A stretch of DNA of 64,000 nucleotides from CADCVT01 sp036389485 (GCA_036389485.1 DASVPR010000055.1:62001-126000), one strand, 5' to 3'; positions 50,938 to 60,401 are shown, counted from the stretch's first letter. The notes: a model not told the origin generated them from the letters alone. Program-made: numbers and translations.

Positions 50938-52020
50938 GTGGCCTACCGGCTCGTCCGCGCCCTCCTCTTCCTGCTGCCGGCCGAGACGGCGCACCGCGTG
51001 ACGTTCGCGCTGCTGCGCGCGGTGCTCGCCCCGCCGCCGGTGCGGGCGCTCGCGCGACGGCTCCTCGCGCCGCGCGACCCCGCGCTCCGCACCGAGGCGC
51101 TCGGCCTGACGTTCCCTTCGCCGGTCGGCCTCGCCGCGGGCTTCGACAAGGACGCGACGGGCTTCCGGCAGCTCGGCGCGCTCGGGTTCGGGTTCGTCGA
51201 GGTCGGGACGCTCACCCCGCGGCCGCAGCCGGGCAATCCGCAGCCGCGCCTCTTCCGCCTGAAGCGCGACCGCGCGCTGATCAACCGCCTCGGGTTCAAC
51301 AACCAGGGGGTGGAGAGGGCGACGAAGCGGCTGCGGCGGGGCCAGGACGAAAACGTCGTCGTGGGCGTCAACGTCGGCCGCAACAAGGACACGCCGGAGG
51401 ACCGCGCCGCCGACGACTACGTCACCGCGGCGAAGACGCTCGCGGCGCACGCGGACTACCTCGTCGTCAACGTCAGCTCGCCGAACACGCCCGGCCTTCG
51501 GGACCTGCAGGCGGTCGAGCGCCTGCGCCCGCTGCTCGAGGCGGTCCGTGCGGCCGCCGCCGACAAGCCCCTCCTCCTCAAGATCGCCCCCGACCTCGCG
51601 GACGAGGACGTCGACGCCGTGGCGGACCTCGCGGTCGAGCTCGGCCTCGACGGGATCATCGCCACGAACACGACGATCGAACGCGCAGGACTCGCCACTC
51701 CGATGCCCGAGATCGACGCAATCGGGCCCGGCGGGCTGTCCGGAAAGCCGCTTGCCGCGAGGTCTCTGCACATCCTCCGGCGACTTCGCGCTAGAGTCGG
51801 CCATCGGCTGCTCCTCGTGGCTGCCGGAGGGATCGAGGACGCCGACGACGCGTGGGCTCGGATAGAGGCCGGGGCGACGCTCGTACAGCTCTACACAGGC
51901 TTCGTCTACGGGGGGCCGACGACCCCCGCGAGGATCGCACGCGGGCTCGCGGAGATCGCTCGTGCTCGGGGATACGCCCACGTTCAGGACGCCGTGGGAG
52001 GGTCTCGCACGCCCTCGTAA
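50938..52020 (+). CDS. pyrD: Dihydroorotate dehydrogenase (quinone), class 2
   Basis: 360-residue membrane-associated flavoenzyme. The N-terminal amphipathic helix (YRLVRALLFLLPAETAHRVT) anchors it to the membrane for quinone reduction, and the class 2 catalytic Ser is in NVSSPNTPGLRDL. FMN-binding motifs GLAAGFDKDATG, NRLGFNNQG, ATNTTIERAG and VAAGGIEDADDAW are present. GTG start is 3 bp after carB. It is the last gene of the pyr operon here; pyrE and pyrF are not in the window. Confidence 0.97.
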   Translation: MAYRLVRALLFLLPAETAHRVTFALLRAVLAPPPVRALARRLLAPRDPALRTEALGLTFPSPVGLAAGFDKDATGFRQLGALGFGFVEVGTLTPRPQPGNPQPRLFRLKRDRALINRLGFNNQGVERATKRLRRGQDENVVVGVNVGRNKDTPEDRAADDYVTAAKTLAAHADYLVVNVSSPNTPGLRDLQAVERLRPLLEAVRAAAADKPLLLKIAPDLADEDVDAVADLAVELGLDGIIATNTTIERAGLATPMPEIDAIGPGGLSGKPLAARSLHILRRLRARVGHRLLLVAAGGIEDADDAWARIEAGATLVQLYTGFVYGGPTTPARIARGLAEIARARGYAHVQDAVGGSRTPS

Positions 52021-52144
52021 AAGGGCTGCAAATCGGCCATTGACCGTCAACCATGCTGCACGCGTCTCGACCTCAAGTGAAGGTCGAGGCGAATTCGCCC
52101 GCGACGCCTTGCAGGCGGCTTCGCGAGAGGTATAGTCGCCGCCC

Positions 52145-52486
52145 ATGCCCTCGGCCACGAACTCGCCCTCGAAGCACTCGGCGGCCCCCGAGCGATCCCT
52201 CGTCCAGCGCATGGACGCACTGCAGCGCGCGAACCAGATCCGTACGCGCCGGGCGCAGCTGAAAAGGGACCTGAAGGCGGGCCGCACCTCCATCCATGAC
52301 CTCCTCCGCAATCCCCCGGACTACCTCGAGACGGCCAAGGTCTTCGACATGCTCTTGGCCGTGCCGAAGTACGGCCGGGTGAAGGTCAACAAGATCCTCG
52401 TCACCTGCCGGATCTCGCCGAGCAAGACGATCGGCGGGCTGTCGGAGCGCCAGCGCAACGAGCTGGTCTCGATGCTCCGCCGCTGA
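52145..52486 (+). CDS. mihF: Actinobacterial integration host factor (mIHF)
   Basis: 113-residue nucleoid-associated DNA-binding protein. The central part NQIRTRRAQLKRDLKAG corresponds to the N-terminal helix of mIHF, and the lattice of the helix-hairpin-helix region VPKYGRVKVNKILVTCRI followed by GLSERQRNELVSML matches the family's C-terminus. The first ~25 residues are a Ser/Pro-rich extension. The gene order mihF-gmk-rpoZ is the standard actinobacterial arrangement. Its promoter probably lies in the comparatively AT-rich 52021-52144 region. Confidence 0.93.
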   Translation: MPSATNSPSKHSAAPERSLVQRMDALQRANQIRTRRAQLKRDLKAGRTSIHDLLRNPPDYLETAKVFDMLLAVPKYGRVKVNKILVTCRISPSKTIGGLSERQRNELVSMLRR

Positions 52487-53050
52487 TTGCCGCAGGTCTT
52501 CGTCATCACCGGCCCGAGCGGGGTGGGGAAGGGGACGCTGATCCGCCTCCTGCGCGAACGCATGCCCGAGTTGGAGCTGGCCGTGTCGGCGACGACGCGC
52601 CGGCCGCGAGCGGGGGAGACACAGGGCGAGGACTACTGGTTCCTCACCGACGAGGAGTTCCAGCGGCGCGCCGACGAGGGCGACTTCGTCGAGCACGCGG
52701 AGTACGCCGGGCGCCGCTACGGCACGCTGCGATCGGAGCTCGAGCGGCGCATCGGCGCAGGGCACCCGGTCGTCCTCGAGATCGAGGTCCAGGGGGCGAG
52801 GCAGATCCGGCGGACGATGCCCGAGGCCGTCCAGATCTTCATCGCTCCGCCGAACGCCGAGGTGCTCCGGGCGAGGTTGGTGGGAAGGGGGACGGACGAA
52901 CCCGACGAGGTCGAGGCGCGCCTGCGGACCGCACGCGCCGAGCTGGCGGCGCAGGACGAGTTCGGCGTCGTCGTCGTCAACGACCGCCTGGACGAGGCCG
53001 TGGACAGGCTGGAGGCCATCGTCCGGCGCGCTCTACACTCACCCGCATGA
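52487..53050 (+). CDS. gmk: Guanylate kinase
   Basis: 187-residue kinase converting GMP to GDP. P-loop GPSGVGKGTLIR, SATTRRPRAGETQGEDYWFL (GMP-binding), EYAGRRYGTL and VVLEIEVQGARQIR are all present. The start is a TTG directly after the mihF stop (TGATTG); no better start exists before the P-loop. Stop overlaps rpoZ (ATGA). Confidence 0.97.
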   Translation: MPQVFVITGPSGVGKGTLIRLLRERMPELELAVSATTRRPRAGETQGEDYWFLTDEEFQRRADEGDFVEHAEYAGRRYGTLRSELERRIGAGHPVVLEIEVQGARQIRRTMPEAVQIFIAPPNAEVLRARLVGRGTDEPDEVEARLRTARAELAAQDEFGVVVVNDRLDEAVDRLEAIVRRALHSPA

Positions 53051-53274
53051 TCTCCCCGCGCCTCGACAAGCTCCTCGAGCACGTCGACTCCAACTACGCG
53101 TCCGTGCTCGTCGCCGCCAAGCGCGCGCGTCAGATCAACAGCTACTACCACAACCTCGGCGAGGGGACGTTCGACGAGTTCCCGCCGCCGATGGTCGAGA
53201 CCGCCTCGAAGAACTACCTGACGATCGCGCTCGAGGAAGTCGCGGCGGGCAAGATCAAGTACCACTACCGGTAG
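53047..53274 (+). CDS. rpoZ: RNA polymerase omega subunit
   Basis: 75-residue omega subunit. MISPRLDKLLEHVDSNYASV and LVAAKRARQINSYYHNLGEG are diagnostic, with the C-terminal helix VETASKNYLTIALEEVAAGK. It assists assembly of beta' into RNA polymerase. ATG overlaps the gmk stop. Confidence 0.96.
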   Translation: MISPRLDKLLEHVDSNYASVLVAAKRARQINSYYHNLGEGTFDEFPPPMVETASKNYLTIALEEVAAGKIKYHYR

Positions 53275-53294
53275 GGCGGGCGGGGACCCCATCA

Positions 53295-54557
53295 ATGGCG
53301 CGGATCCTGCTCGGCGTCAGCGGGGGGATCGCCGCCTACAAGGCGTTGGAGCTCGTCCGCCTGCTCACGAAGGCGGGCCATGCGGTGCGCGTCGTCCAGA
53401 CGCCGACGAGCGAGCGGTTCGTCGGCCGCGCGTCGTTCGCCGCCCTGACCGGCGCGCCGGTCCTCGTCGACCAGTTCGAGCCTGACCCCGCGCGCGGCGC
53501 GTTCCCGGGCGATCCGCCGCCGTCGCACGACCCGCTCAGCCACCTCGAGCTGGTCGCCAACGCGGACGTCTTCGCGATCGCGCCCGCCTCCGCGAACACG
53601 ATCGCCAAGCTCGCGAACGGTCTCGCCGACAACCTCCTGACCAACGCCGCGCTCGCCGCGACGTGCCCGGTCCTCGTCGCGCCCGCGATGAACAACCACA
53701 TGTGGGAGCACGCCGCGACGCGCGCGAACCTCCAGACGCTGCGGGAACGGGGCGTCGCTATCGCCGAGCCCGGCACCGGCGACCTGGCGAGCAAGGGCGA
53801 GTTCGGAGCCGGCCGCCTGGTCGAGCCGTCCGAGCTGTTCGAGGCCATCGAGAAGCTGCTGCCGAGCGACGGAGGACCGCGTCCGCTCGACGGCCTCACG
53901 GTGCTCGTCTCCGCCGGCGGGACGCGCGAGCCGATCGACAGCGTGCGCTTCATCGGCAACCGCTCGTCCGGGCGGATGGGGTTCGCGCTGGCCGAGGTGG
54001 CGGCGTCGCTCGGCGCCGAGGTGACGGTCGTCGCGGCGAACGTCGCGGCCCTCCCGCGCGACCCGCGCGTCAGCTACGTCGACGTCGAGACCGCCGACCA
54101 GTTGCTCGACGCCCTGCGAACCCGCTTCGCCTCGAGCGACGTACTCCTCATGGCCGCCGCGGTCGTGGACTTCCGCCCGGCGGCGGCGCACGACGGCAAG
54201 CTGAAGAAGGAGGAGGCCCAGGAGGAGATGAGCGTCGCGCTCGCGCGCACCCCCGACATCGTCAGCACCCTGGCGCAGGAGCGGCGCGAGGGCCAGACGA
54301 TCGTGGGCTTCGCCGCCGAGCACGGCGCGGGCGCGCTCGACCACGGCCGCGACAAGCTGCGCCGCAAGGGGTTGGACGCGGTGGTGGTCAACGACATCTC
54401 CCGCAGCGACATCGGCTTCGACGCCGCCGCCAACGAGGTCACGATCGTGACCGCGGAGGGGGAGACGGCGGTGCCGCGCGCCCCCAAGCCCGAGGTCGCG
54501 CGGGCGATCCTCGACGCGGTCGTCCGCCTCCGGGCCGGGGCGGTGATCCGCCCGTGA
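53295..54557 (+). CDS. coaBC: Bifunctional CoaBC (phosphopantothenoylcysteine synthetase/decarboxylase)
   Basis: 420-residue two-domain enzyme of coenzyme A synthesis. The N-terminal CoaC flavoprotein (about 1-190) has LLGVSGGIAAYKALEL, IAPASANTIAKLANGLADNL and the PAMNNHMW active-site motif. The C-terminal CoaB domain has VSAGGTREPIDSVRFIGNRS, SSGRMGFALAE and AVVDFRP, DKLRRKGLDAVVVND. It follows rpoZ by 20 bp, a common gene order. Stop overlaps the MoxR gene (GTGA). Confidence 0.96.
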   Translation: MARILLGVSGGIAAYKALELVRLLTKAGHAVRVVQTPTSERFVGRASFAALTGAPVLVDQFEPDPARGAFPGDPPPSHDPLSHLELVANADVFAIAPASANTIAKLANGLADNLLTNAALAATCPVLVAPAMNNHMWEHAATRANLQTLRERGVAIAEPGTGDLASKGEFGAGRLVEPSELFEAIEKLLPSDGGPRPLDGLTVLVSAGGTREPIDSVRFIGNRSSGRMGFALAEVAASLGAEVTVVAANVAALPRDPRVSYVDVETADQLLDALRTRFASSDVLLMAAAVVDFRPAAAHDGKLKKEEAQEEMSVALARTPDIVSTLAQERREGQTIVGFAAEHGAGALDHGRDKLRRKGLDAVVVNDISRSDIGFDAAANEVTIVTAEGETAVPRAPKPEVARAILDAVVRLRAGAVIRP

Positions 54558-55525
54558 GCATCGACGCGTCCGAAGGGCGGCGGGTCACCGAGGACGAGGT
54601 CGAGGCGTCCGCCGCCGTCGCGCGGCGGATCGCGGCGAACGTCAAGCGCGGCGTCGAGGTCGGCGACGACCTGCTCGAGCACGCGCTCATCGCGGTGGTC
54701 GCCGAGGGGCACATCCTGATCGAGGACCTGCCGGGCGTCGGCAAGACGACGCTGGCCCGCGCGCTCGCCCGCTCGATGGACCTGGCGTTCGCCCGCATCC
54801 AGTGCACGGCCGACCTGCTGCCGGCCGACGTCGTCGGCACCAACGTGTTCAACCAGCGCGAGGACCGCTTCGAGTTCCGCCCGGGCCCGATCTTCGCCAA
54901 CGTGGTGATCGTCGACGAGGTCAACCGGGCGTCGCCGAAGACGCAGTCCGGCCTGCTCGAGTGCATGCAGGAGCGGCGGGTGACGGTCGACGTGCACACG
55001 CACGAGCTGGCGCGCCCGTTCATCGTGCTCGCGACGCAGAACCCGGTCGAGTACGAGGGGACCTACCCGCTGCCGGAGGCCCAGGTCGACCGCTTCATGA
55101 TGCGGCTCTCGCTCGGCTACCCGAGCCCGCGCGGCGAGGCGGACATGCTCGCGACCCACGCCAGCGGCGACCGCGTCGCCGGCCTGGAGCCGGTCGCGAC
55201 CGCGGCGGAGATCCTCGTGGCCCAGGACGCCGCCGAGCGCGTGCGCGCCTCCGAGCCCCTGCGGTCCTATGTCGTGGCGCTGCTGCAGCAGACCCGGTCG
55301 GACCCGCGGCTGGAGCTGGGCGCATCGCCACGGGCCGGGCTGATGCTGCTGCGCGCGGCGAAGGCCCGCGCGCTGCTGCAGGGCCGCGACCACGCGCTGC
55401 CCGACGACGTTCAGGCGCTCGCCCAGCCCGTGCTCGCGCACCGGCTCGTGCTCGCGCCGGAGGCCGTCGAGGCCACCCCCGCCGACGTGGTGCGGGACGC
55501 GATCGCGACGACGCCCGCGCTGTGA
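54554..55525 (+). CDS. MoxR-family AAA+ ATPase
   Basis: 323-residue chaperone-like ATPase. Walker A is EDLPGVGKTTLARALA, Walker B VIVDEVNRASPKTQSGLLE, sensor 1 LATQNPVEYEGTYPLPEAQV and the C-terminal lid SPRAGLMLLRAAKARALLQG. MoxR ATPases usually act with VWA- or DUF58-domain partners to activate other proteins. Here it is coupled by 4-bp overlaps to the DUF58 and transglutaminase genes, an operon layout common in actinobacteria. Confidence 0.95.
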   Translation: MSIDASEGRRVTEDEVEASAAVARRIAANVKRGVEVGDDLLEHALIAVVAEGHILIEDLPGVGKTTLARALARSMDLAFARIQCTADLLPADVVGTNVFNQREDRFEFRPGPIFANVVIVDEVNRASPKTQSGLLECMQERRVTVDVHTHELARPFIVLATQNPVEYEGTYPLPEAQVDRFMMRLSLGYPSPRGEADMLATHASGDRVAGLEPVATAAEILVAQDAAERVRASEPLRSYVVALLQQTRSDPRLELGASPRAGLMLLRAAKARALLQGRDHALPDDVQALAQPVLAHRLVLAPEAVEATPADVVRDAIATTPAL

Positions 55526-56598
55526 GACCGGGGCGCGCGACCGCCGCGCTCGGCCTCCTCCTCGTCCTGGTCGCCGGCACGTTCGATGCCGAGCCGCTGT
55601 ACGTCCCGGGCGTCGCCTTCCTCTTCCTGCCCGCCGCGACCTTCGTCTGGATCGCCCTCGCGGCGCGCGGGATGCGGGTGGAGCGGCGGCTCGACGCGCG
55701 GCGGGTCGTGGAGGAGGAGCCGCTCAGGGTCGTGCTCGAGGTCTCGGCGGGGCGGCTGCCGCTGAGCACCGGGTTGGTCGACGACCCGTTCCTCGGCGCG
55801 CCGGTCCCGCTCGCCGGGGGGCGCCGGGCGCAGCGGGTGCGGATCACCGCGCGCTTCGGCCGCCGCGGGCGGCGCCCGCTCGACGCCGCGCGGGTCGTGC
55901 TGCGCGACCCCCTCGGGCTGGCGACCCGCATCGTGACCGGCGCGGAGACCGACGAGGTGCTCGTCCTGCCGCGCGTCGAGCCGGTGCGCGCGGCCGGCGG
56001 CGGCAGCCAGGACGGCCGGAGGCCGCGCGGCCGGCCGGCGATCGCGGCCGAGGTCGAGCTGGACGGCGTGCGCGAGCACCGCCCGGGGACGCCGGCGTCG
56101 CGGATCTACTGGCCGGCCCTGGCGCGGGGCGCCGGGCTGATGGAGCGGCGGCTGCGCGCCGAGAGCGACTCGACGCCGCTCGTCGTGCTCGACGCGCGCG
56201 GCTCGTCGGAGGAGGCGCTCGACGCGGCGGTGCGGGCCTGCGCGTCGCTCGCGCTCGAGCTCGCGCGCTCCGGCGGGTGCTCGGTCCTGGTGCCCGGCGA
56301 CCGCCGCGCGACCCCGCTCGACCCGACCCTCGCCGGCTGGCCGCACCTCCACGCCCGGCTCGCGCTCGTCGCGCTCGGCGGGCGGCCGGCGCTGAGCGGC
56401 GTCGCGTCGCGGTCCGGCCTCGTCGTGTACGTCGCCGCGCGCATCCCCGGCCGCGCGCCGCAGGCCCTCGAGCACGCGCCCGCCGCCGGCCGGGTCCTCG
56501 TCGTCCCGGGCGAGATGGCCGGCCGGCGCCCGTCGTTCGTCGTCGCCGGCTGCACCGGGTACGCCGTCGAGCCGCGCGGGGCGAGGAGGGCCGCGTGA
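55522..56598 (+). CDS. DUF58 (VWA-like) membrane-anchored protein
   Basis: 358-residue protein with two N-terminal membrane helices (about 8-22 and 30-48), a beta-rich middle part, and the DUF58 signature RPAIAAEVELDGVREHRPGT, then PASRIYWPALARGAGLMERR, LVVLDARGSS. The VWA-like C-terminal domain carries DARGS rather than a full DxSxS site. It is the expected partner of the MoxR ATPase. Function of the system is not established, but it probably assists assembly or activation of a membrane complex. Confidence 0.92.
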   Translation: MRPGRATAALGLLLVLVAGTFDAEPLYVPGVAFLFLPAATFVWIALAARGMRVERRLDARRVVEEEPLRVVLEVSAGRLPLSTGLVDDPFLGAPVPLAGGRRAQRVRITARFGRRGRRPLDAARVVLRDPLGLATRIVTGAETDEVLVLPRVEPVRAAGGGSQDGRRPRGRPAIAAEVELDGVREHRPGTPASRIYWPALARGAGLMERRLRAESDSTPLVVLDARGSSEEALDAAVRACASLALELARSGGCSVLVPGDRRATPLDPTLAGWPHLHARLALVALGGRPALSGVASRSGLVVYVAARIPGRAPQALEHAPAAGRVLVVPGEMAGRRPSFVVAGCTGYAVEPRGARRAA

Positions 56599-58916
56599 GC
56601 GCGACCCTCGCGCCTCCGCGCCGCCCGCCCGCCCGGCCCGCTCCGCGGCCGGCGAGCCCGCCCCCTGCGGCTCCTCCGAGCCCGCCGGCGCCCGCGGCCA
56701 CGACCCCTCGGCTCCTCGTCCGCATCGCGGCCGTCGGCGCGCTCGCGCTCTTCGGCGCCGAGGCGTGGGGCGGGATGGTGCGGCCGGAGGCCGGAGGGCG
56801 CGTCGTCGGCGCGGCGTTCGCCGGGATCGCGCTGGCGGCGGTCGCGGCGGCCGCCTCGCGGCTCCCCGTGTGGTGGTGGCGCGCGACGCTCGCCGCCCTG
56901 CCCTTCGCCGCGGGCGGTGCGGCACTGCTGCTCGCGGGCGTCCCCCTCCACCTGCTCGACCTCGAGAGCTGGGGCGACCTCGGCGGCGGCCTCGGGCAGG
57001 GGCTGCAGGCGCTGCCCGGCCTGAACGTCCCGTACCGGGGCGTCGACGAGTGGAACCGGATCGCGATGCTCCTGCCCGGCACGTCGATCGCGATCCTGGG
57101 CGTCCTCGTCGCGATCGGGCGGCCGATGCTCGGGATCGTCGCCCTGTCGATCCTCTACGCCGTGCCGGCCGTGCAGCTCGACATGGCCCACCCGTGGCTC
57201 GACGGGCTGCTCTTCGCCCTGCTGCTCGCCGGCGCGCTGTGGGCGGAGCGGATCGCGCCGCGCGAGGCCCCGCTCGGCGCAGCGGTCGTGCTGGTCGCGG
57301 CGCTGGCCGCGCTCGCGCTGGCGCCGCGGCTGGACTCGCGAGAGCCGTGGGTCGACTACGAGTCGCTCGCGCAGTCGCTGAGCGACCGGGGGACGAGCTC
57401 GTTCTCGTGGGAGCACTCCTACGGCCCGCTCGACTGGCCGCGGGACGGCCGCGAGGTCCTGCGGATCAGCGCGCCGACCAGTGCGTACTGGAAGGCCACG
57501 ACGCTCACGCGGTTCGACGGCCGGCGGTGGATCGAGGTGCGGCCGCAGGGCGTCGAGGACGACCCCGAGGCGGACCGGCCGAAGCGCCGCTGGATCCAGG
57601 AGCTGCGCGTGTCCGTCCGCAACCTGCGCACGCGGCAGTTCATCTCGGCGGGCACCACCCTGAAGATCGAGAGCTCGCCCCGCGACGTGGAGGCGGGCGC
57701 GCCCGGTTCGTTCGTCGCGCACGGGCAGCCGCTGCGTCGCGGGCATTCCTACCTGGCGCGCGCGTACGTCCCGCGGCCGCGGACGGTGGAGATCGAGGCC
57801 GCCGGCACCGACTACCCGTCCTCGCTGTGGCCGTTCCTCAGCATGGACCTGCCGGAGGACGTCGGCGGTCCGCCCCCGATCGACCCCCTGACCCACCAGT
57901 ACGACCCGTCCGCCACGCCGGGGTTCGTCGTGTTCCGGCCGTTCGGCGAGACGCGGAAGGCGCTCGGGTTCCTCGCCGGCCGTGGCGTCGGCGAGCCGAT
58001 CGGGACGTCGTGGATCGAGGACTCCTCGTACGCGCGGATGTACGCGCTCGCGCGGCGGCTCGCGGCGCCGACGAAGACGCCGTACGCGTTCGTGCGCGCC
58101 GTCCAGGCCTACCTGTCCCGCGGGTTCACCTACACGGAGACCCCGCCGCGCCGCTCCCTGCCGCTCGACGCGTTCCTCTTCGTCGACAAGCGCGGCTACT
58201 GTCAGCAGTTCTCGGGCGCGATGGCGCTGCTGCTGCGGATGGGCGGCGTGCCCGCCCGCGTCGCGAGCGGCTTCTCGCCCGGGATCTACGACGAGGACCG
58301 CCAGGAGTACGTCGTGCGCGACCTCGACGCGCACTCGTGGGTCGAGGCGTACTTCCCGGGCTACGGATGGATCTCGTTCGACCCGACGCCCGCCATCGCG
58401 CCCGCGCGTGCGCAGCTGCCGGCCCTCGACGAGGAGGGGGAGGAGGCCGCCGAGGAGGAGTCGGGATCCTCGTCCGCGACCCGCGGCAGCGAGCGCGCGC
58501 AGGACCCGAACGCGCTCGGCCAGGACGCCGCGCAGTCGGACTCCGGCGGCTCGCTGTTCGTGACGTTGTCGCTGGGGGCGCTGGCGGTCCTGGTGGTACT
58601 GGCGATCGCGTACGCGGTGGCCGCCGCGCGCTGGCGGCGGCGGTACGGGCCGGAGGTCGCGGCGGCGGAGCTGGCGCGCGCGCTGCGGCGGACCGGCCGG
58701 GCGATGCGGCCGGGCGCGACGCTGCGCCAGCTCGAGGACTCCCTGCGCTGGGCGCCGGAGGCCGCCGGGTACGTGCGGGCGGTGCGGTCCGCGCGGTTCG
58801 GGTACGAGGCGCGCGCGCCGACGCGCGAGCAGCGGCGGGCCCTGCGGCGCGAGCTCGCCAGCGGCCTCGGGCTGCGCGGGCGGCTGCGGGCGCTGTGGGC
58901 GCTGCCGCCGTTCTAG
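56595..58916 (+). CDS. TgpA-like transmembrane transglutaminase/protease
   Basis: 773-residue membrane protein: a Pro-rich cytoplasmic start, about six helices (42-245), an extracytoplasmic part with a transglutaminase-like domain (about 470-610), one further helix (about 655-680) and a cytoplasmic C-terminus with DUF4129-like features. The Cys-His-Asp triad is intact: Cys536 (KRGYCQQFSGAMALL), His580 (DLDAHSWVEAYFPG) and Asp596 (ISFDPTPAI). TgpA proteins are usually encoded with MoxR and DUF58 proteins, as here. Coupled to the DUF58 gene by GTGA. Confidence 0.94.
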   Translation: MSATLAPPRRPPARPAPRPASPPPAAPPSPPAPAATTPRLLVRIAAVGALALFGAEAWGGMVRPEAGGRVVGAAFAGIALAAVAAAASRLPVWWWRATLAALPFAAGGAALLLAGVPLHLLDLESWGDLGGGLGQGLQALPGLNVPYRGVDEWNRIAMLLPGTSIAILGVLVAIGRPMLGIVALSILYAVPAVQLDMAHPWLDGLLFALLLAGALWAERIAPREAPLGAAVVLVAALAALALAPRLDSREPWVDYESLAQSLSDRGTSSFSWEHSYGPLDWPRDGREVLRISAPTSAYWKATTLTRFDGRRWIEVRPQGVEDDPEADRPKRRWIQELRVSVRNLRTRQFISAGTTLKIESSPRDVEAGAPGSFVAHGQPLRRGHSYLARAYVPRPRTVEIEAAGTDYPSSLWPFLSMDLPEDVGGPPPIDPLTHQYDPSATPGFVVFRPFGETRKALGFLAGRGVGEPIGTSWIEDSSYARMYALARRLAAPTKTPYAFVRAVQAYLSRGFTYTETPPRRSLPLDAFLFVDKRGYCQQFSGAMALLLRMGGVPARVASGFSPGIYDEDRQEYVVRDLDAHSWVEAYFPGYGWISFDPTPAIAPARAQLPALDEEGEEAAEEESGSSSATRGSERAQDPNALGQDAAQSDSGGSLFVTLSLGALAVLVVLAIAYAVAAARWRRRYGPEVAAAELARALRRTGRAMRPGATLRQLEDSLRWAPEAAGYVRAVRSARFGYEARAPTREQRRALRRELASGLGLRGRLRALWALPPF

Positions 58917-58967
58917 GCGTGCGGCGAGCCCTTCAGACGCGCCCGATCCGGCCGTACACTCGGGGTG

Positions 58968-59330
58968 ATGGAGAGCGTGTACGACCTCTTCACGCGCGGC
59001 ACGCGACTACTCGAGGACGGCGACTTCCACGCGGCCACCGTCCCCCTGGCGCGCGCCCGCGACCTCGCGCCCGACAAGGCCTCGATCCGCGAGGCCCTGG
59101 GCCGCGCGCTCTTCCGCTCGCAGCGCTACGAGCAGGCCGCCGCGGAGTTCGAGGCGGTCGTCGAGCAGGCGCCGACGAACGACTACGCGCTCTTCTGCCT
59201 CGGCCGCTCGCTCCAGCTCCTCGGCCGCCACTCGGAGGCGCGCCATCCGCTCGCCCTCGCGTCGAACCTGCGCCCCGAGCGTGGGGACTACCGGCACTAC
59301 CGCGACCAAGCCCGCCGCCGCGCCGCCTGA
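58968..59330 (+). CDS. Small tetratricopeptide-repeat protein
   Basis: 120-residue protein composed of about three TPR helix pairs (LFTRGTRLLEDGDFHAATVP, LGRALFRSQRYEQAAAEFEA, FCLGRSLQLLGRHSEARHPL), ending with a basic helix. TPR modules mediate protein-protein contacts. GTG 58965 immediately before the ATG is an equivalent start. Independent of the upstream operon by 51 bp; partner unknown. Confidence 0.88.
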   Translation: MESVYDLFTRGTRLLEDGDFHAATVPLARARDLAPDKASIREALGRALFRSQRYEQAAAEFEAVVEQAPTNDYALFCLGRSLQLLGRHSEARHPLALASNLRPERGDYRHYRDQARRRAA

Positions 59331-59443
59331 CGGATTCTCGTCGCGCGTCTACGTGCCGCGCGCCCCCGCACGACCACCCCTCAATTCAGACTGCGCGCGC
59401 GGGTCGGGTTGCTTGTGTCGGGTTCACTGTGCGAAGACGTCGC

Positions 59444-59453
59444 CACTCATAAG
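59444..59453. promoter_or_regulatory. ACTCATA motif site 1, upstream of the ArsR-like gene
   Basis: CACTCATAAG precedes the ArsR-like gene by 12 bases. Related sequences occur before two other genes of this block (61270-61278 and 62388-62396). AT-rich 9-mers are rare in this genome, so a shared operator or promoter element is possible. Confidence 0.35.
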
Positions 59454-59465
59454 TATCATCTGCGC

Positions 59466-59876
59466 ATGGCTTCACAAGAACCGACTCCCGTCCAGGGCCA
59501 GCGCGCGATGGCGCATCCGATGCGGGCTCGGATCCTCGCGGCGCTGGACGGCCGCGAGCTGAGCCCGGTCGAGCTCGCCCGCGAGCTCGATGCCTCCCTC
59601 GGCGTCGTCAGCTACCACGTGCGCGTGCTCGCGGACGCAGACGTCGTCGAGCTGGCCCGGACGACCGCGCGCCGCGGCGCGATTCAGCATCACTACAAGC
59701 TGCGCGACAACGCGGCGGTCTCGGGCAGCGTCTCGCTGAGCGCCGAGCGTGCCGAGAAGCTCGCCGGAGAGCTGCGCAAGGTGGTCGACCGCGCTCGGCG
59801 CGAGGCCGCGAAGGCGGCCGAGGGGGGCGGTGACGTCGAGGTGACCGTTCTGGTGCACCGCGTCGCACTCACGTAG
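59466..59876 (+). CDS. ArsR-like winged-helix regulator
   Basis: 136-residue protein with an N-terminal winged helix (MAHPMRARILAALDGRELSP, VELARELDASLGVVSYHVRV, LADADVVELARTTARRGAIQ, HHYKL) and a C-terminal helical extension (about 85-120) that likely dimerises. No metal-binding cysteines are present. The ATG at 59466 follows an AT-rich promoter-like patch containing CACTCATAAGTATC. Probably a repressor of a nearby gene. Confidence 0.88.
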   Translation: MASQEPTPVQGQRAMAHPMRARILAALDGRELSPVELARELDASLGVVSYHVRVLADADVVELARTTARRGAIQHHYKLRDNAAVSGSVSLSAERAEKLAGELRKVVDRARREAAKAAEGGGDVEVTVLVHRVALT

Positions 59877-59900
59877 CACCTTCCCGCATACCGTCGGCGC

Positions 59901-60401
59901 ATGACCCCCGCCGACTGGCTCGTTCTCCTCGTCGCGCTCGACGCGCCGGCGGCCGGGCTGGAGCCGGTTCGGGTGCAGAAGGCGCTGTTCCTGCTCGCGC
60001 GCGAGGGTGGCCTCCCGCGCTCCGAGCGCTACTGGTTCCTTCCCTACAACTACGGGCCGATGAGCCCGCGGATCTACCGCGACGTCGACGTGCTCGTGCG
60101 GCGCGGGCTCCTGGAGCGATTGCCCGTGCCCGGCTACACATGGGGCCGCGTGCGCGCGACGGAGGAGGGCCGGCGCCGGGCCGAGCGGCTGGTCTCGGTG
60201 GCGACCGCGCGAGAGCGCCGCGGCCTCGAGGCGCTGCGCGGCATCCGCGCGCTCGTCACCTCGCTGAGCTTCGCCGAGCTGCTGGAGACGATCTACGAGC
60301 GGCACCCGCAGTACGCGGTGAAGTCGGTGTTCCGGCGGAGCCCGACGGCGTCCGGCGGCGACGCGCCGCGCGGGGGTGTGCGGCGAGGCGGCCGGCGATG
60401 A
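59901..60401 (+). CDS. Panacea/YwgA-like winged-helix protein
   Basis: 166-residue protein. The N-terminal ~100 residues carry the core of the Panacea (DUF4065)/YwgA-like fold: GLEPVRVQKALFLLAREGGL, then RYWFLPYNYGPMSPRIYRDV and DVLVRRGLLERLPVPGY, ending with a wing RVRATEEGRRRAERL. The QKxLxx...YGPxxPxIY pattern is typical of these proteins, which include antitoxins and proteolysis adaptors such as SocA. The last ~20 residues are Arg/Gly-rich. Its stop overlaps the Ntn-hydrolase start as ATGA, so the two proteins are made together. The family call is tentative, from motif recognition only. Confidence 0.62.
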   Translation: MTPADWLVLLVALDAPAAGLEPVRVQKALFLLAREGGLPRSERYWFLPYNYGPMSPRIYRDVDVLVRRGLLERLPVPGYTWGRVRATEEGRRRAERLVSVATARERRGLEALRGIRALVTSLSFAELLETIYERHPQYAVKSVFRRSPTASGGDAPRGGVRRGGRR